A DNA stretch of 64,000 nucleotides. Origin: Desulfobulbus sp. Lineage in GTDB: Bacteria; Desulfobacterota; Desulfobulbia; Desulfobulbales; Desulfobulbaceae. Below the pieces are notes generated by a model. The model was given only the letters and a program-made list of their open reading frames with translations. It had not been told where the DNA came from and did not search any database. Where the stretch lies: NCBI GenBank assembly GCA_009780825.1, contig WQZH01000009.1:1-64000 (forward strand), written 5' to 3'. A program made the position numbers and the translations under genes. How positions within the stretch are numbered: position 1 is the first letter of the stretch; each line of letters starts with the position of its first letter. Shown one piece after another: positions 25,391 to 35,277 of the stretch.

Positions 25391-26473
25391 TTATCCGTTC
25401 TTTTTGGCGAAATCGGCCATAAAGGCCACCAGCTTTTCTACACCTTCCTTGGGAAAGGCGTTGTAGATCGAAGCACGGCAGCCTCCCACCGAACGATGCC
25501 CCTTGAGCCCATCAAGCCCGATGGAGCCGGCTTCCCGGATAAATTGCGCCTCCAATTTCGGAGTGCGCAAATTGAAGGTGACATTCATCAGCGAACGGGA
25601 TTCTTTTTCGGCGTGACCACGATATAGTTCGAAACCGTCGATCGCTTCGTAGAGCAGCGCGGCTTTTTCGCGGTTGGTCTTCTCGATGGCTGCTGCTCCT
25701 CCTCTCTGCTTGAGCCAGCGCATCACCAGGCCAACGCAGTAGATGGAGAAGCAGGGCGGGGTGTTGAACATGGACTCTTTTTCCGCATGGGTTTTGTACT
25801 TGAGCATGGTCGGCGCTTTGTCGTCAACCCGGTCGAGCAGGTCGTCGCGGATGATCACCACAGTCACCCCGGCAGGCCCCATGTTTTTCTGGGCGCCTGC
25901 GAAAATCAATCCGAATTGGGAGACATCCACCGGCCGCGACAAGATATCCGAGGACATGTCGGCGATCAGCAAAACATCCTTGTTGGGCATGGCAGGGAAC
26001 TGAGTCCCGTAAATGGTGTTGTTGGTCACAAAGTACAGGTATTGGCTATCGGCCGAAACACTGTATTCATCGTCGCGCGGCACGCGTCTGTAGGTGGTCT
26101 CTTCGCTGGAATAGGCCACCTCCACTTGACCAAAGAGCTTGGCCTCCTTGATGGCATTTTTCGCCCATACGCCGGTGTTGAGATAGGTGGCTTTCTGGCC
26201 GCTGTGCAGCAGATTCATCGGGACCATGAAAAATTGGCTCGAAGCGCCGCCCTGGAGGAAGAGCACCTTGTAATTATTTGGAATGCCCATCAATTCCCGG
26301 ATCAGGGCTTCAGTTTCTTCGGCCACGGCTATAAAGGCTTTGGAACGGTGGCTGAGTTCGATCAGACCGATGCCGGAGTTCTTGAAGTTGACGATATCGG
26401 CCGCTGCTTCCTGAAGAACGGCTGGGGGCAGGGTGGCGGGACCGGGGCTGAAATTGAAAATTCGTTCGGGCAT
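25391..26473 (-). CDS. serC: Phosphoserine aminotransferase
   Basis: A 360-residue PLP enzyme: FNFSPGPATLP at the N-terminus, ELSHRSKAF, the lysine-bearing FAGAQKNMGPAGVTVVI and the C-terminal GHRSVGGCRASIYNA are all diagnostic of SerC. It converts 3-phosphohydroxypyruvate and glutamate to phosphoserine in serine synthesis, and 3-hydroxy-4-phosphohydroxythreonine in B6 synthesis. An AAGGAGAAG site fixes the ATG at 26473. It starts 45 bp after trmL on the same strand. Confidence 0.97.
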   Translation of the reverse strand: MPERIFNFSPGPATLPPAVLQEAAADIVNFKNSGIGLIELSHRSKAFIAVAEETEALIRELMGIPNNYKVLFLQGGASSQFFMVPMNLLHSGQKATYLNTGVWAKNAIKEAKLFGQVEVAYSSEETTYRRVPRDDEYSVSADSQYLYFVTNNTIYGTQFPAMPNKDVLLIADMSSDILSRPVDVSQFGLIFAGAQKNMGPAGVTVVIIRDDLLDRVDDKAPTMLKYKTHAEKESMFNTPPCFSIYCVGLVMRWLKQRGGAAAIEKTNREKAALLYEAIDGFELYRGHAEKESRSLMNVTFNLRTPKLEAQFIREAGSIGLDGLKGHRSVGGCRASIYNAFPKEGVEKLVAFMADFAKKNG

Positions 26474-26518
26474 TGTTCTTCTTCTCCTTGGAACAAAAGG
26501 AATGGTGTGGAATAACAA

Positions 26519-26983
26519 CTATCGGCGGATCTGCCGCAGGGCTTCATAAAGAACGATACCCGCAGCCATCGCCAGATTGAGACTGCGGATATGAGGATTG
26601 CTCATGGGGATTGTCAAACAGCGGTCACTATACAGCGCCAGAATGTCTTCCGGCAAGCCTTTTGTCTCTTTACCGAAGATCAGCTTGTCGCCGGGTTTGA
26701 ACCGGACATCGGTATAGGATCGGTTGGTCTTGGTGGTGAGAAAATGCAGATCCCGTTCATCTTGATCCTGCAGAAAGAGATCGAGATTGTCCCAATAGTT
26801 GATCTGGACATGGGGCCAGTAATCGAGCCCTGCCCGTTTGAGATGTTTGTTGTCGACAGAGAATCCCAGAGGATGGACCAAATCGAGGATGGTGTCGGTT
26901 GCCCCACACAGACGGGCGATGGAACCGGTATTGGGCGGTATTTCCGGTTCCACCAGGACGATATGCAAATCGGATGCAGCCAT
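26519..26983 (-). CDS. trmL: tRNA (cytidine34/5-carboxymethylaminomethyluridine34-2'-O)-methyltransferase
   Basis: A 154-residue SPOUT methyltransferase: HIVLVEPEIPPNTGSIARLC at the N-terminus and the knot motifs LIFGKETKGLP and IPMSNPHIRSLNLA at the C-terminus. It 2'-O-methylates the wobble base of leucine tRNAs. The start at 26983 gives the normal TrmL length; the open frame continues upstream but without resemblance to the family. Confidence 0.93.
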   Translation of the reverse strand: MAASDLHIVLVEPEIPPNTGSIARLCGATDTILDLVHPLGFSVDNKHLKRAGLDYWPHVQINYWDNLDLFLQDQDERDLHFLTTKTNRSYTDVRFKPGDKLIFGKETKGLPEDILALYSDRCLTIPMSNPHIRSLNLAMAAGIVLYEALRQIRR

Positions 26984-27225
26984 GGGATACTCATTGTGCG
27001 CTGAAAGGGAAAAATGGACCACTAAGTACTGAAAATGGATAGATGTTGCAAATTTAAAAATACGTCTTAAATTTTCAGGTTTATCTTTAATAGCGCTGTG
27101 ACGCGCCATTTCTTGCGACCAACGGGAGAGGCCCGACGGGGAAAAGGCTGGTGTGCAGCTGTCCTTCGGCAGGTTACGGCTTCATTGCTCTTCAGCGTGT
27201 TATCATTTTCTGTGCGGACACAATC

Positions 27226-28464
27226 ATGGCACTGATCATTCAAAAGTTTGGCGGAACCTCTGTAGGTTCCACGGAGAAAATCAAGGCGGTGGCGCAGCGG
27301 GTTCTGAAAAACCACCAGCAGGGCAACCGGATGGTGGTGGTGCTGTCGGCCATGTCGGGTGAAACCGATCGGTTGACCGGCTTAGCTCTTACCATGCAGC
27401 ATATTCCCGATCAACGGGAGATGGACATGCTGCTCGCCACCGGCGAACAGATCACGGTGGCTCTGTTTGCAATGGCCATCAAGGATATGGGATACGATGC
27501 CGTCTCCCTGTTGGGAGATCAGGTCGCCATCCGCACCGACGACATGCACACCAAGGCCAGGATCCTGTCGATTGATCCGACCCTGATCAACAGTCACCTC
27601 GACCAGGGAAAGATCGTGGTCATCGCCGGCTTCCAAGGCGTGACCGACAGCGGAGACATCACCACCCTCGGCCGGGGTGGATCAGATACCACCGCCGTAG
27701 CCCTGGCTGCGGCAATGCGGGCCGATGCCTGTGAGATCTTCACCGATGTCGAGGGAGTGTACACCACTGACCCCAATGTCTGTCCGCAGGCCCGGAAAAT
27801 AGATTATATCAGCTACGACGAGATGCTGGAGCTGGCCAGTTTGGGGGCCAAGGTCCTGGATATCCGGGCGGTTGGATTGGCAAAACGGTTTTGCGTGCCA
27901 GTGCATGTCCGTTCCACTTTTTCAGAAAATATTGGCACCTGGGTTGTCGAGGAGGAGAAGATTATGGAATCCATGCTGGTTTCCGGCATTACCTATAGCA
28001 AGAGCGAAGCTCGAATCACGATTAGACAAGTCCCGGATCAGCCTGGAATAGCGGCAAAAGTGTTCCTTCCCATTTCCGATGCCGGTATTTTGGTGGACAT
28101 GATCATCCAGAACACCACCGACGGCCGTCTGACCGACATGACATTTACGGTGTTGCGCCGTGATTACGACCGGGCCATGGAAATTTTGCAGAAGGTGGCC
28201 GCAGAGATCGGCGCCCAACGAGTGACTGGTGATGAAAGTATCGCCAAGGTGTCGATCGTCGGGGTGGGCATGCGTAATCATCCGGGCATTGCCTCGACCA
28301 TGTTTCAGATCCTGGCCAAGGAGGGCATCAACATGATGATGGTTTCGACCTCCGAGATCAAGGTTTCCTGCGTTATTGCTGAAAAATACACCGAATTGGC
28401 GGTTCGGGCACTCCATGATGCCTTTGCCTTGGACAAAGAAAACATGCCGGTAGAAACCGAGTAA
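27226..28464 (+). CDS. lysC: Aspartate kinase
   Basis: The 412-residue enzyme starts MALIIQKFGGTSVGS, the kinase signature, and continues with GFQGVTD and TTLGRGGSDTTAVALAAA. Two ACT domains follow (about 265-340 and 345-405; DQPGIAAKVF, NHPGIASTMF), which mediate feedback control by lysine or threonine. It is the first gene of a plus-strand run lysC-cimA-HhH-miaA-recJ; cimA begins 13 bp downstream, linking the aspartate pathway with isoleucine synthesis. Confidence 0.96.
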   Translation: MALIIQKFGGTSVGSTEKIKAVAQRVLKNHQQGNRMVVVLSAMSGETDRLTGLALTMQHIPDQREMDMLLATGEQITVALFAMAIKDMGYDAVSLLGDQVAIRTDDMHTKARILSIDPTLINSHLDQGKIVVIAGFQGVTDSGDITTLGRGGSDTTAVALAAAMRADACEIFTDVEGVYTTDPNVCPQARKIDYISYDEMLELASLGAKVLDIRAVGLAKRFCVPVHVRSTFSENIGTWVVEEEKIMESMLVSGITYSKSEARITIRQVPDQPGIAAKVFLPISDAGILVDMIIQNTTDGRLTDMTFTVLRRDYDRAMEILQKVAAEIGAQRVTGDESIAKVSIVGVGMRNHPGIASTMFQILAKEGINMMMVSTSEIKVSCVIAEKYTELAVRALHDAFALDKENMPVETE

Positions 28465-28477
28465 AAAAGCAGAAACT

Positions 28478-30079
28478 ATGGGCAGAGTCATCGAGCTGTA
28501 CGATACCACCCTGCGGGATGGAACCCAGGCTGAGAATTTCAATCTCTCGGTTGACGATAAAATCAAGCTCTGCCGGCAACTGGATCGGATTGGCATTGAT
28601 TTTATCGAAGGCGGCTGGCCAGGTTCTAACCCCTTGGCCGTTGATTTCTTCAACCGGATGCAGGAGGTGGATCTCAAGCAGGCCAAGCTGGCCGCCTTTG
28701 GTTCAACCCGTCATTTCCACAATAGACCGGAAAACGACGCCAACCTCCAGGCGCTGCTCGCCGCCAGAACCCCGGCGGTAACTATTTTTGGCAAAAGCTG
28801 GGATATCCATGTTATTGATGCGTTACGAGTCGAACTTGAAGATAATTTGCAGATTATTGAGGATTCGCTCGCCTATCTGCGTCCCCGCGTGCAACACCTG
28901 ATCTATGATGCCGAGCATTTTTTCGACGGGTTCAAAAACAATCGCGAATATTGCTTGGCCACGTTGAGCAAGGCGATCAGCGGCGGGGCTGAAACCATTG
29001 TGCTCTGCGATACGAACGGCGGGACTCTGCCGCACGAAATTCCGGAGATTATGCAAAGGGTGCTGCAATACCGTGACGAACAGGGCAGCCAGGTGCGCAT
29101 CGGCATCCATGCCCACAACGATTCGGAAACCGGTGTGGCCAATGCCCTGATGAGCGTTCACTTGGGAGCCATCCAAGTCCAAGGCACGATCAACGGGTTC
29201 GGCGAGCGCTGCGGCAACGCCAATCTGACCTCGATCATCCCGGCCCTGATTTTCAAAATGGGGCTGGAATGCAAGGTGGGCAAACAGATCGACCAGCTAT
29301 ACACCACCGCCCGCATGGTCAGCGAACTGGCCAACTTGCCACACAACCGCTATCAACCGTATGTGGGAGAATCGGCCTTTGCCCATAAGGGCGGCATCCA
29401 TGTCAGCGCTGTGCAGCGCAATCCGGTGACCTACGAGCATATTGCCCCGGAAAAGGTTGGCAATACGCGCCGAGTGCTTATTTCCGATCAGTCGGGTAAG
29501 GCCAATGTTCTGATGAAGGCCCAAAAATATGGGCTCAACATCGACCAGAACGATCCGGCGATGACGGCAATCGTCAACGAACTGAAAAATTTGGAAAATC
29601 AAGGGTATCAATACGAGGCTGCCGAGGCCAGCTTTGAACTCCTGATGCGCAGGGCCATGGGGCTGCAGCAAGATTTTTTTCAGCTTGAAGCCTTTTGGGT
29701 GTTGCACCACAACCATGACAAGACGAAACAGCCCATCACCGAAGCCACCATTCGCCTGCATGTCAAGGACAGCGAAGTCCATACCGCCTCCGTGGGCGAT
29801 GGACCGGTTAATGCCCTGGATCAGGCCCTGCGCAAAGCATTGACCAGATTTTACCCCAATCTTGAAGAAATGGTGCTCACCGACTACAAGGTGCGGGTTC
29901 TGACCGGTGAGCATGGTACCGGCGCGAAAGTCCGGGTGTTGGTGGAGAGCAGGGATCTGGAAGACAGTTGGGGTACGGTCGGTGTTTCGGTGAATATTAT
30001 CGAGGCAAGCTGGCAAGCCTTGGTGGACAGCATCAACTATAAATTGATGAAAGATGCAAACCATCATGCTGGATATTGA
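28478..30079 (+). CDS. cimA: (R)-citramalate synthase
   Basis: A 533-residue DRE-TIM enzyme: LYDTTLRDGTQAE at the N-terminus, GGWPGSNP, the metal-binding HAHND, and the C-terminal LeuA-type allosteric domain (from about 420). The form GGWPGSNP and the length match CimA-type citramalate synthases rather than LeuA. It condenses acetyl-CoA with pyruvate in the threonine-independent route to isoleucine. The next gene overlaps its 3' end by 26 bp. Confidence 0.95.
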   Translation: MGRVIELYDTTLRDGTQAENFNLSVDDKIKLCRQLDRIGIDFIEGGWPGSNPLAVDFFNRMQEVDLKQAKLAAFGSTRHFHNRPENDANLQALLAARTPAVTIFGKSWDIHVIDALRVELEDNLQIIEDSLAYLRPRVQHLIYDAEHFFDGFKNNREYCLATLSKAISGGAETIVLCDTNGGTLPHEIPEIMQRVLQYRDEQGSQVRIGIHAHNDSETGVANALMSVHLGAIQVQGTINGFGERCGNANLTSIIPALIFKMGLECKVGKQIDQLYTTARMVSELANLPHNRYQPYVGESAFAHKGGIHVSAVQRNPVTYEHIAPEKVGNTRRVLISDQSGKANVLMKAQKYGLNIDQNDPAMTAIVNELKNLENQGYQYEAAEASFELLMRRAMGLQQDFFQLEAFWVLHHNHDKTKQPITEATIRLHVKDSEVHTASVGDGPVNALDQALRKALTRFYPNLEEMVLTDYKVRVLTGEHGTGAKVRVLVESRDLEDSWGTVGVSVNIIEASWQALVDSINYKLMKDANHHAGY

Positions 30080-30584
30080 AGGGCCTGCCCAGGACAATGC
30101 AGACAGCAAGGACAAGCAGGCGCTTGTCCTTTTTCTTTTGGCCTGCTGCATTCTCGGTTTGCCGCTGCTGTGCCGCCACTCTCCGCCGCCGCAGCCGAGC
30201 TATGCCATCACATCCGTTGCTGGCACGGAGCAATGGCGGGTGATCAGCGCATCGCTCGCAGAAACGCGGCAAGGGCAAAACAAGGATGGTATATCTCATC
30301 TAAATATACAACAGTTCGATGTATCATCCTTTTTTCACGATACATATAAGACTGATTCTCTACCGGCCAAGTTTGCCCTGTTTTTTCGCCGCCCCTTACC
30401 AGTCAACAAAAGTCGGCTTGAGGATCTGACCATGCTGCCCGGCATTGGCCCACATCGTGCCGCGCAGGTGCTTGCCGAACGTCAGAAAAAAGGACGGCTG
30501 GAAGGGGCAGAAGATCTGCTGGCTGTACCAGGAATCGGACCAGTAACACTGCAACGGCTGTTGCCCTTGGTCAGCTTCGAATGA
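30054..30584 (+). CDS. ComEA-like helix-hairpin-helix protein, membrane anchored
   Basis: A 176-residue protein with one membrane segment (about residues 23-41) and two helix-hairpin-helix motifs at the C-terminus, LTMLPGIGPHRAAQVLAER and LLAVPGIGPVTLQRL (residues about 125-172). HhH pairs of this type bind DNA without sequence specificity, as in ComEA; here they would face the periplasm. The start overlaps cimA by 26 bp (ATG at 30066 is the alternative) and the stop overlaps miaA in ATGA. No other competence gene is seen. Confidence 0.75.
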   Translation: MQTIMLDIEGPAQDNADSKDKQALVLFLLACCILGLPLLCRHSPPPQPSYAITSVAGTEQWRVISASLAETRQGQNKDGISHLNIQQFDVSSFFHDTYKTDSLPAKFALFFRRPLPVNKSRLEDLTMLPGIGPHRAAQVLAERQKKGRLEGAEDLLAVPGIGPVTLQRLLPLVSFE

Positions 30585-31534
30585 TTTCCGCAGCCACCGC
30601 CATCACGGCGCCGGTCCTGGCCCTGGTCGGTCCCACCGCCATCGGCAAGACGGCCTTGTCGCTCCGCATTGCGGAACAGTACAAATGTGAAATTATCTCC
30701 ATGGACTCGATGCAAGTGTATCGATATATGGATATCGGCACAGCCAAGGCAAGTTTAGAGGAACGAAAGCGTATTGCACATTATCTGATTGATATTGTCG
30801 ATCCGGACGAGCAATACGACGCCGCCCAATTCGCTCAGGATGCCCGGGATGCGATCGCAGCTATTCATGCCCGTGGCCACATTCCATTGTTAACCGGAGG
30901 AACAGGATTGTATTTATCCTCATTAATCAATGGAATGTTCGACGTTGTTAAAGTTTCAGATCAAGTCAGGACCCTTCTCCGACATCGCCTGGAGCAAGAG
31001 GGGAGAATGGCGCTGCACCGGGAACTGATGACTGTAGACCGGGAAAGCGGGGAACGTATCCACTGCAACGACACCCAGCGGTTGCTGCGGGGACTTGAAA
31101 TTTATCACGCCACCGGAATCCCCTGGTCAGAACATGTGCGTCAGCAACGGCGACATGCCACTGTTTCGAATTTTTCTCGCCTGCTTCTTTTAGGACTGAC
31201 CTGTGAGCGAGAAACACTTTACGAACGCATAAAACAGCGTTCAGTCAGTATGATGTGTGACAAATTTGCACAAGAAACTGAATGGTTGCTGACCCAGGGA
31301 TACCGATCCGATTTGCCGGCGATGCAAGCGATCGGCTATCGGCACATGCTTGCTTTGCTTGCCGGTGCCAACGACCGCGAAACCGTCCTTACCGCCTTGA
31401 TTCGCGACACCAGGCGCTATGCCAAACGCCAGATGACCTGGTTCAGAAATCAGCAACAGGTGGCATGGCATCAGGTCAGCCAACCCGAAACGGTGTTTGC
31501 AACCGTTGATCGCTTCTTAGAGGCTGAGAACTAA
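30581..31534 (+). CDS. miaA: tRNA dimethylallyltransferase MiaA
   Basis: The 317-residue protein has the P-loop GPTAIGKTALS, SMDSMQVYRYMDIGTAK, and LTGGTGLYLSSLING, all diagnostic. It prenylates N6 of A37 in tRNAs reading UNN codons. MiaB, which methylthiolates the product, is encoded 4 kb downstream on the same strand. The start overlaps the preceding stop (ATGA). recJ begins one base after its stop codon. Confidence 0.97.
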   Translation: MISAATAITAPVLALVGPTAIGKTALSLRIAEQYKCEIISMDSMQVYRYMDIGTAKASLEERKRIAHYLIDIVDPDEQYDAAQFAQDARDAIAAIHARGHIPLLTGGTGLYLSSLINGMFDVVKVSDQVRTLLRHRLEQEGRMALHRELMTVDRESGERIHCNDTQRLLRGLEIYHATGIPWSEHVRQQRRHATVSNFSRLLLLGLTCERETLYERIKQRSVSMMCDKFAQETEWLLTQGYRSDLPAMQAIGYRHMLALLAGANDRETVLTALIRDTRRYAKRQMTWFRNQQQVAWHQVSQPETVFATVDRFLEAEN

Positions 31535-31535
31535 A

Positions 31536-33272
31536 ATGGACCCGATGGCTTCTTGCATCCAGAAGTATACAGTGGCCTGCAGTGGCGGTCTTGAGGAAAA
31601 GGCGTTTGGGGGCACCATCGCCAAGGAATTCGGCCTTCCGTTTCAGGTGGGTGAGATTCTGTACTCGCGCAATATAGATACCCTGGCCAAAGCAGAGGAA
31701 TTCTTGTGGCCACAGTTGAACATGCTGCCAGCGCCGGAGACGATGAAAGGCATGCGCGAGGCTGTAGCCTGCATTCTTGCGATCTGCAACGACAATCAAC
31801 CGATTTTTATTCATGGCGATTACGATGTCGACGGTATCAGCGCCACCGCTCTTTTGGTCTCTTTCTTCAGGGAGTTGAGCCGGCAAACCTTTTTCTACAT
31901 CCCTAACCGGTTACAGGAAAATTATGGATTGTCCATCGAATCGATCAACCGACTGATGGCACAATGCCCGAACCAGGGAGGGGTGTTGATCTCCGTTGAT
32001 TGCGGCATTTCAGCCGTCGCAGAGGTGGCCTATGCGCGACAACGAGGGCTCCGGGTCGTAATCACCGATCATCACGAGCCGCAGGGCATGTTGCCCGAGG
32101 CCGATGCGCTCATTGATCCCAAACAACCGGGATGCAATTTTTCTTGCGATGTGTTGTCCGGAGTAGGTGTGGCCTTTTATCTGCTCATGGCACTGCGCAA
32201 AGCCATGTCCATCCAGTTGAATCTGAAACAGTATCTTGATTTGGTGGCATTAGGCACGGTTGCCGACGTGGTGCCGTTGACCGGAATCAATCGTATTTTT
32301 GTTCGTGCTGGACTTGAAGTTTTATCCGCAAGGCACCGACCTGGGCTCCATTCTCTGTGCTCGTGCAGTGGACTGGCTAAACGTGAAATCCTCTCTGAGG
32401 ATATTGCGTTTAAATTGGCCCCCAGAATCAATGCAGCGGGACGGCTTGGCTATCCGGAGGCAGGGATGGCATTGCTGCTGGCAAAAGACATGGGCGAATC
32501 CCGGTTGGCAGCGGGTGCGCTTGAGCAAATGAATAACACCAGAAAACAATTGGAAATAAAAGAGATTGCGACGGCTGAAGCAACCTGTGATGAACAGGTG
32601 CAAGCAGGGAAGGGAGGACTGATTGTATACCAGCCGGATTGCCATGCCGGTGTGTTGGGAATTCTCGCGTCCAGACTGGTCGAACGGTATCAACGACCAA
32701 TCCTTGTTTTTGCCGATGACTGCAAGGGTAAGACGGAGGAGACGATCAGAGGGTCAGGGCGTTCGGTCAAAGGGATCAACCTTTTTAAGGTGCTTGCCAG
32801 TTGTGACCATGTTATCGAGCAATTCGGCGGACATGCCATGGCGGTGGGCCTGACCCTCAAGCGCAGAAACCTGGAACGGTTTACCGACGTCTTTGATCGA
32901 TATGTTGGGATGTTGCAACAAGATCTGTACAATATGGATCACATTATGGTCGATTATCGATTATTCGACGCATCCATGTTAACCACGAGCCTGGCGCAAG
33001 GAGTGCAATGGCTGCAACCATTCGGTGAAAGCAACCCTGAGCCCGTCTTTTTGCTTGCGGGTCAACAATTGATCGCGCCCAAAAAAAAGAATGGCCATTT
33101 GATGTTCCATCTCCAGGGACAAGGACAGGTGTTTCCTGGCATCGGCTTTCATCTAGCCCGTCCGCACCTCGATATGACCAAGCCGACCGATGTGCTTTTT
33201 CAATTGAAACGCAACTGGTTCAGAGGAGTGGAGCGAAGCCAGATCCATGCGCTTATGCTGGCAACAACTTGA
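31536..33272 (+). CDS. recJ: Single-stranded-DNA-specific exonuclease RecJ
   Basis: A 578-residue DHH-family nuclease: HGDYDVDGISATALL, ISVDCGIS, ITDHHEP and LGTVADVVPL are the metal-binding motifs in order, followed by the DHHA1 domain with GLGYPEAG-type sequence (AAGRLGYPEAG) and FGGHAMAVGLTL. It degrades single-stranded DNA 5' to 3' in recombination and mismatch repair. It is the last gene of the lysC run; a 537-bp gap follows. Confidence 0.96.
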   Translation: MDPMASCIQKYTVACSGGLEEKAFGGTIAKEFGLPFQVGEILYSRNIDTLAKAEEFLWPQLNMLPAPETMKGMREAVACILAICNDNQPIFIHGDYDVDGISATALLVSFFRELSRQTFFYIPNRLQENYGLSIESINRLMAQCPNQGGVLISVDCGISAVAEVAYARQRGLRVVITDHHEPQGMLPEADALIDPKQPGCNFSCDVLSGVGVAFYLLMALRKAMSIQLNLKQYLDLVALGTVADVVPLTGINRIFVRAGLEVLSARHRPGLHSLCSCSGLAKREILSEDIAFKLAPRINAAGRLGYPEAGMALLLAKDMGESRLAAGALEQMNNTRKQLEIKEIATAEATCDEQVQAGKGGLIVYQPDCHAGVLGILASRLVERYQRPILVFADDCKGKTEETIRGSGRSVKGINLFKVLASCDHVIEQFGGHAMAVGLTLKRRNLERFTDVFDRYVGMLQQDLYNMDHIMVDYRLFDASMLTTSLAQGVQWLQPFGESNPEPVFLLAGQQLIAPKKKNGHLMFHLQGQGQVFPGIGFHLARPHLDMTKPTDVLFQLKRNWFRGVERSQIHALMLATT

Positions 33273-33809
33273 TATAAATACAATAAACAAAATTTAACAT
33301 AATGTATATTATGCGACGTTTTATAAATTGAGCCGCCGTGCCGCTGGTTCGGTCGCTTACTTTGGACAAAAAAACTGAATCCTTGCCGCCACCTTGTTCT
33401 GGACACCTGAAACAAATCGTTTAATCAGAGAGTTGCCGCGCATTATTATTGCTCCAATCAAACCTTGCCAGCCGTTATGAAGCGTAAACGGTCCTGGCAA
33501 TCTGAATGGCGGATGGCCATTGGCAAGGTTTCATTAAAGGAGCATTACTGATCATCCCCCAAGTTGCTCCCCCCTGCCCTCTCGCCATCTTTTTATTTGG
33601 TAAAAATGGTTCATCCTGTCAGAGCTGTGCCAATCGATAAAAGTTGGCCTTGCGTTCCAGGTGGTGTAGGTTATTTATTTCAGCGGCTTACATGAAGGTT
33701 ACTCCATCAAATCTCTCAAAATTCACTGTGTATTTGCTAAATAACAGGTTGAATTAATGAGCAAAATAACAAACCATTCTTTCTTCCATCTCAGGTTAAG
33801 CGAACTTTT
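33273..33809. other. 537-bp intergenic region before purB
   Basis: No supported gene on either strand. It is AT-rich at both ends and holds a large imperfect palindrome (33451-33543), listed separately. The promoter of purB should lie in its right part. Confidence 0.6.
33451..33543. repeat. Imperfect palindrome able to form a three-way junction
   Basis: GCTCC-AATCAAACCTTGCCA (33451-33470) pairs with TGGCAAGGTTTCATT-aaa-GGAGC (33521-33543) with one mismatch and one bulge. Between these arms lie two smaller hairpins, CCGTT...AACGG (33472-33491) and AATGG...CCATT (33505-33521). The fold could be formed by DNA or RNA. No coding potential, no flanking target duplication that I can see. Confidence 0.6.
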
Positions 33810-35252
33810 ATGAATCGTGATATTTATCAGGAACCCCTAGTTTCTCGTTATACCAGCCGTGCAATGCAGGAATTGTTTTCTGAGCGGTACAAGTTTACCC
33901 ATTGGCGTAAATGCTGGGTCGCCCTGGCTGAAGCGCAGCACGAACTCGGGCTTGCAGCGGTAACCGCCGAGATGGTTACCGAGCTCAAGGCCAATGTCGA
34001 CAACATCAACTATGAGGTGGCTAGCGCCAAGGAGCGTGAAATCCGGCACGATGTCATGGCGCATGTGTATGCGTATGGCCTGCAGTGTCCGCTTGCCGAA
34101 CCGATCATCCATCTCGGTGCGACATCGCAGTTCGTGGTGTGCAATACCGATTTACTGATTCAGAAGCGGGCCTTGCAACGGATCAAAAAAGCCTTGCTGC
34201 AAGTTATAGCCAACCTTGCCGCTTTTTGTACTGCCCACAAAGACATGGCGACCTTGGGCTATACCCATTATCAACCGGCGCAGCCGACAACCGTTGGCAA
34301 GAGAAATACGCTGTATCTGCAAGATCTATTGATGGATCTCACCTATATCGAACACCTGGAGGCCCAGATCAAGGCACGCGGCGCCAAAGGGACGGTCGGC
34401 ACCCAAGCCACCTTCATTGAGCTGTTTAACGGCAACCACGACAAGGTACGCGAACTCGATCGCCTTGTTTCCCGAAAGATCGGCTTTGACGAGCCGTTTC
34501 CAGTCACCGGCCAGACCTATCCCCGCAAGCTTGACATGAAAACTGCGGAAACCTTGGCGGGTATCGGCGCCTCGGCCCATAAATTCGCCGTTGATCTCCG
34601 ATTATTGTCAAATCTCAAGGTGCAGGAAGAACCATTTGAAAGCAAACAGGTCGGCAGTTCTGCCATGGCATACAAACGCAATCCAATGCGGTCCGAGCGC
34701 ATGACCGGCCTGGCCCGCAAACTCATGGGCCTTCCGGCCAATTTTGCCGCTACCGCCGCCAACCAATGGTTTGAACGGACCCTGGATGACTCCGCCATCC
34801 GGCGCATGGATATTGCCCAGGCCTTTCTCCTGACGGATGCCATATTAAAATTGTACATTAATATTACAAGCAATATGGTTGTTTATCCGAAACAAATAGA
34901 AAAATATCTGCGCGAAGAACTCCCCTTTATGGCCACAGAAAAAATTCTGATGGCCTGTGTTGAACGCGGAAAAAGCCGCCAAGACATGCATGAAGTCATA
35001 CGCGAACATTCCGTCGCATCAGGGCTTGGCGTCAAAAATAATGGCTCATCGAACAATCTGCTGGAACTGCTTGCCCAAGATGACCGCGTTCCCTTTGATC
35101 AGGCCGAACTTGAACGTCTCATCGGCGATTATCAACAGTTCACCGGCCGTGCCTCCATGCAGACCACGGAGTTTCTCCAGGAACATGTGGAACCGGTTCT
35201 GGCCAAGTATAAAGATGTTATGGAAGATATCGACGCTTCTCTCAGCGTTTAG
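33810..35252 (+). CDS. purB: Adenylosuccinate lyase
   Basis: A 480-residue fumarase-superfamily enzyme with the signature GSSAMAYKRNPMRSE near residue 287 and HLGATSQFVVCNTD near 100. The length and TNP of the long form match the eukaryote-like PurB branch. It cleaves SAICAR to AICAR and adenylosuccinate to AMP. purC, which makes SAICAR, is 8 kb away on the other strand. It heads the run purB-DUF4911-miaB-PHP. Confidence 0.96.
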   Translation: MNRDIYQEPLVSRYTSRAMQELFSERYKFTHWRKCWVALAEAQHELGLAAVTAEMVTELKANVDNINYEVASAKEREIRHDVMAHVYAYGLQCPLAEPIIHLGATSQFVVCNTDLLIQKRALQRIKKALLQVIANLAAFCTAHKDMATLGYTHYQPAQPTTVGKRNTLYLQDLLMDLTYIEHLEAQIKARGAKGTVGTQATFIELFNGNHDKVRELDRLVSRKIGFDEPFPVTGQTYPRKLDMKTAETLAGIGASAHKFAVDLRLLSNLKVQEEPFESKQVGSSAMAYKRNPMRSERMTGLARKLMGLPANFAATAANQWFERTLDDSAIRRMDIAQAFLLTDAILKLYINITSNMVVYPKQIEKYLREELPFMATEKILMACVERGKSRQDMHEVIREHSVASGLGVKNNGSSNNLLELLAQDDRVPFDQAELERLIGDYQQFTGRASMQTTEFLQEHVEPVLAKYKDVMEDIDASLSV

Positions 35253-35277
35253 ATCCGTTTTACAACGGTAATGCTTT

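Noticed and set aside
33451..33543. Purine riboswitch controlling purB
   Set aside because: The three-way shape is suggestive, but the conserved core sequences of purine riboswitches are absent and the structure lies about 270 bp from the start codon.
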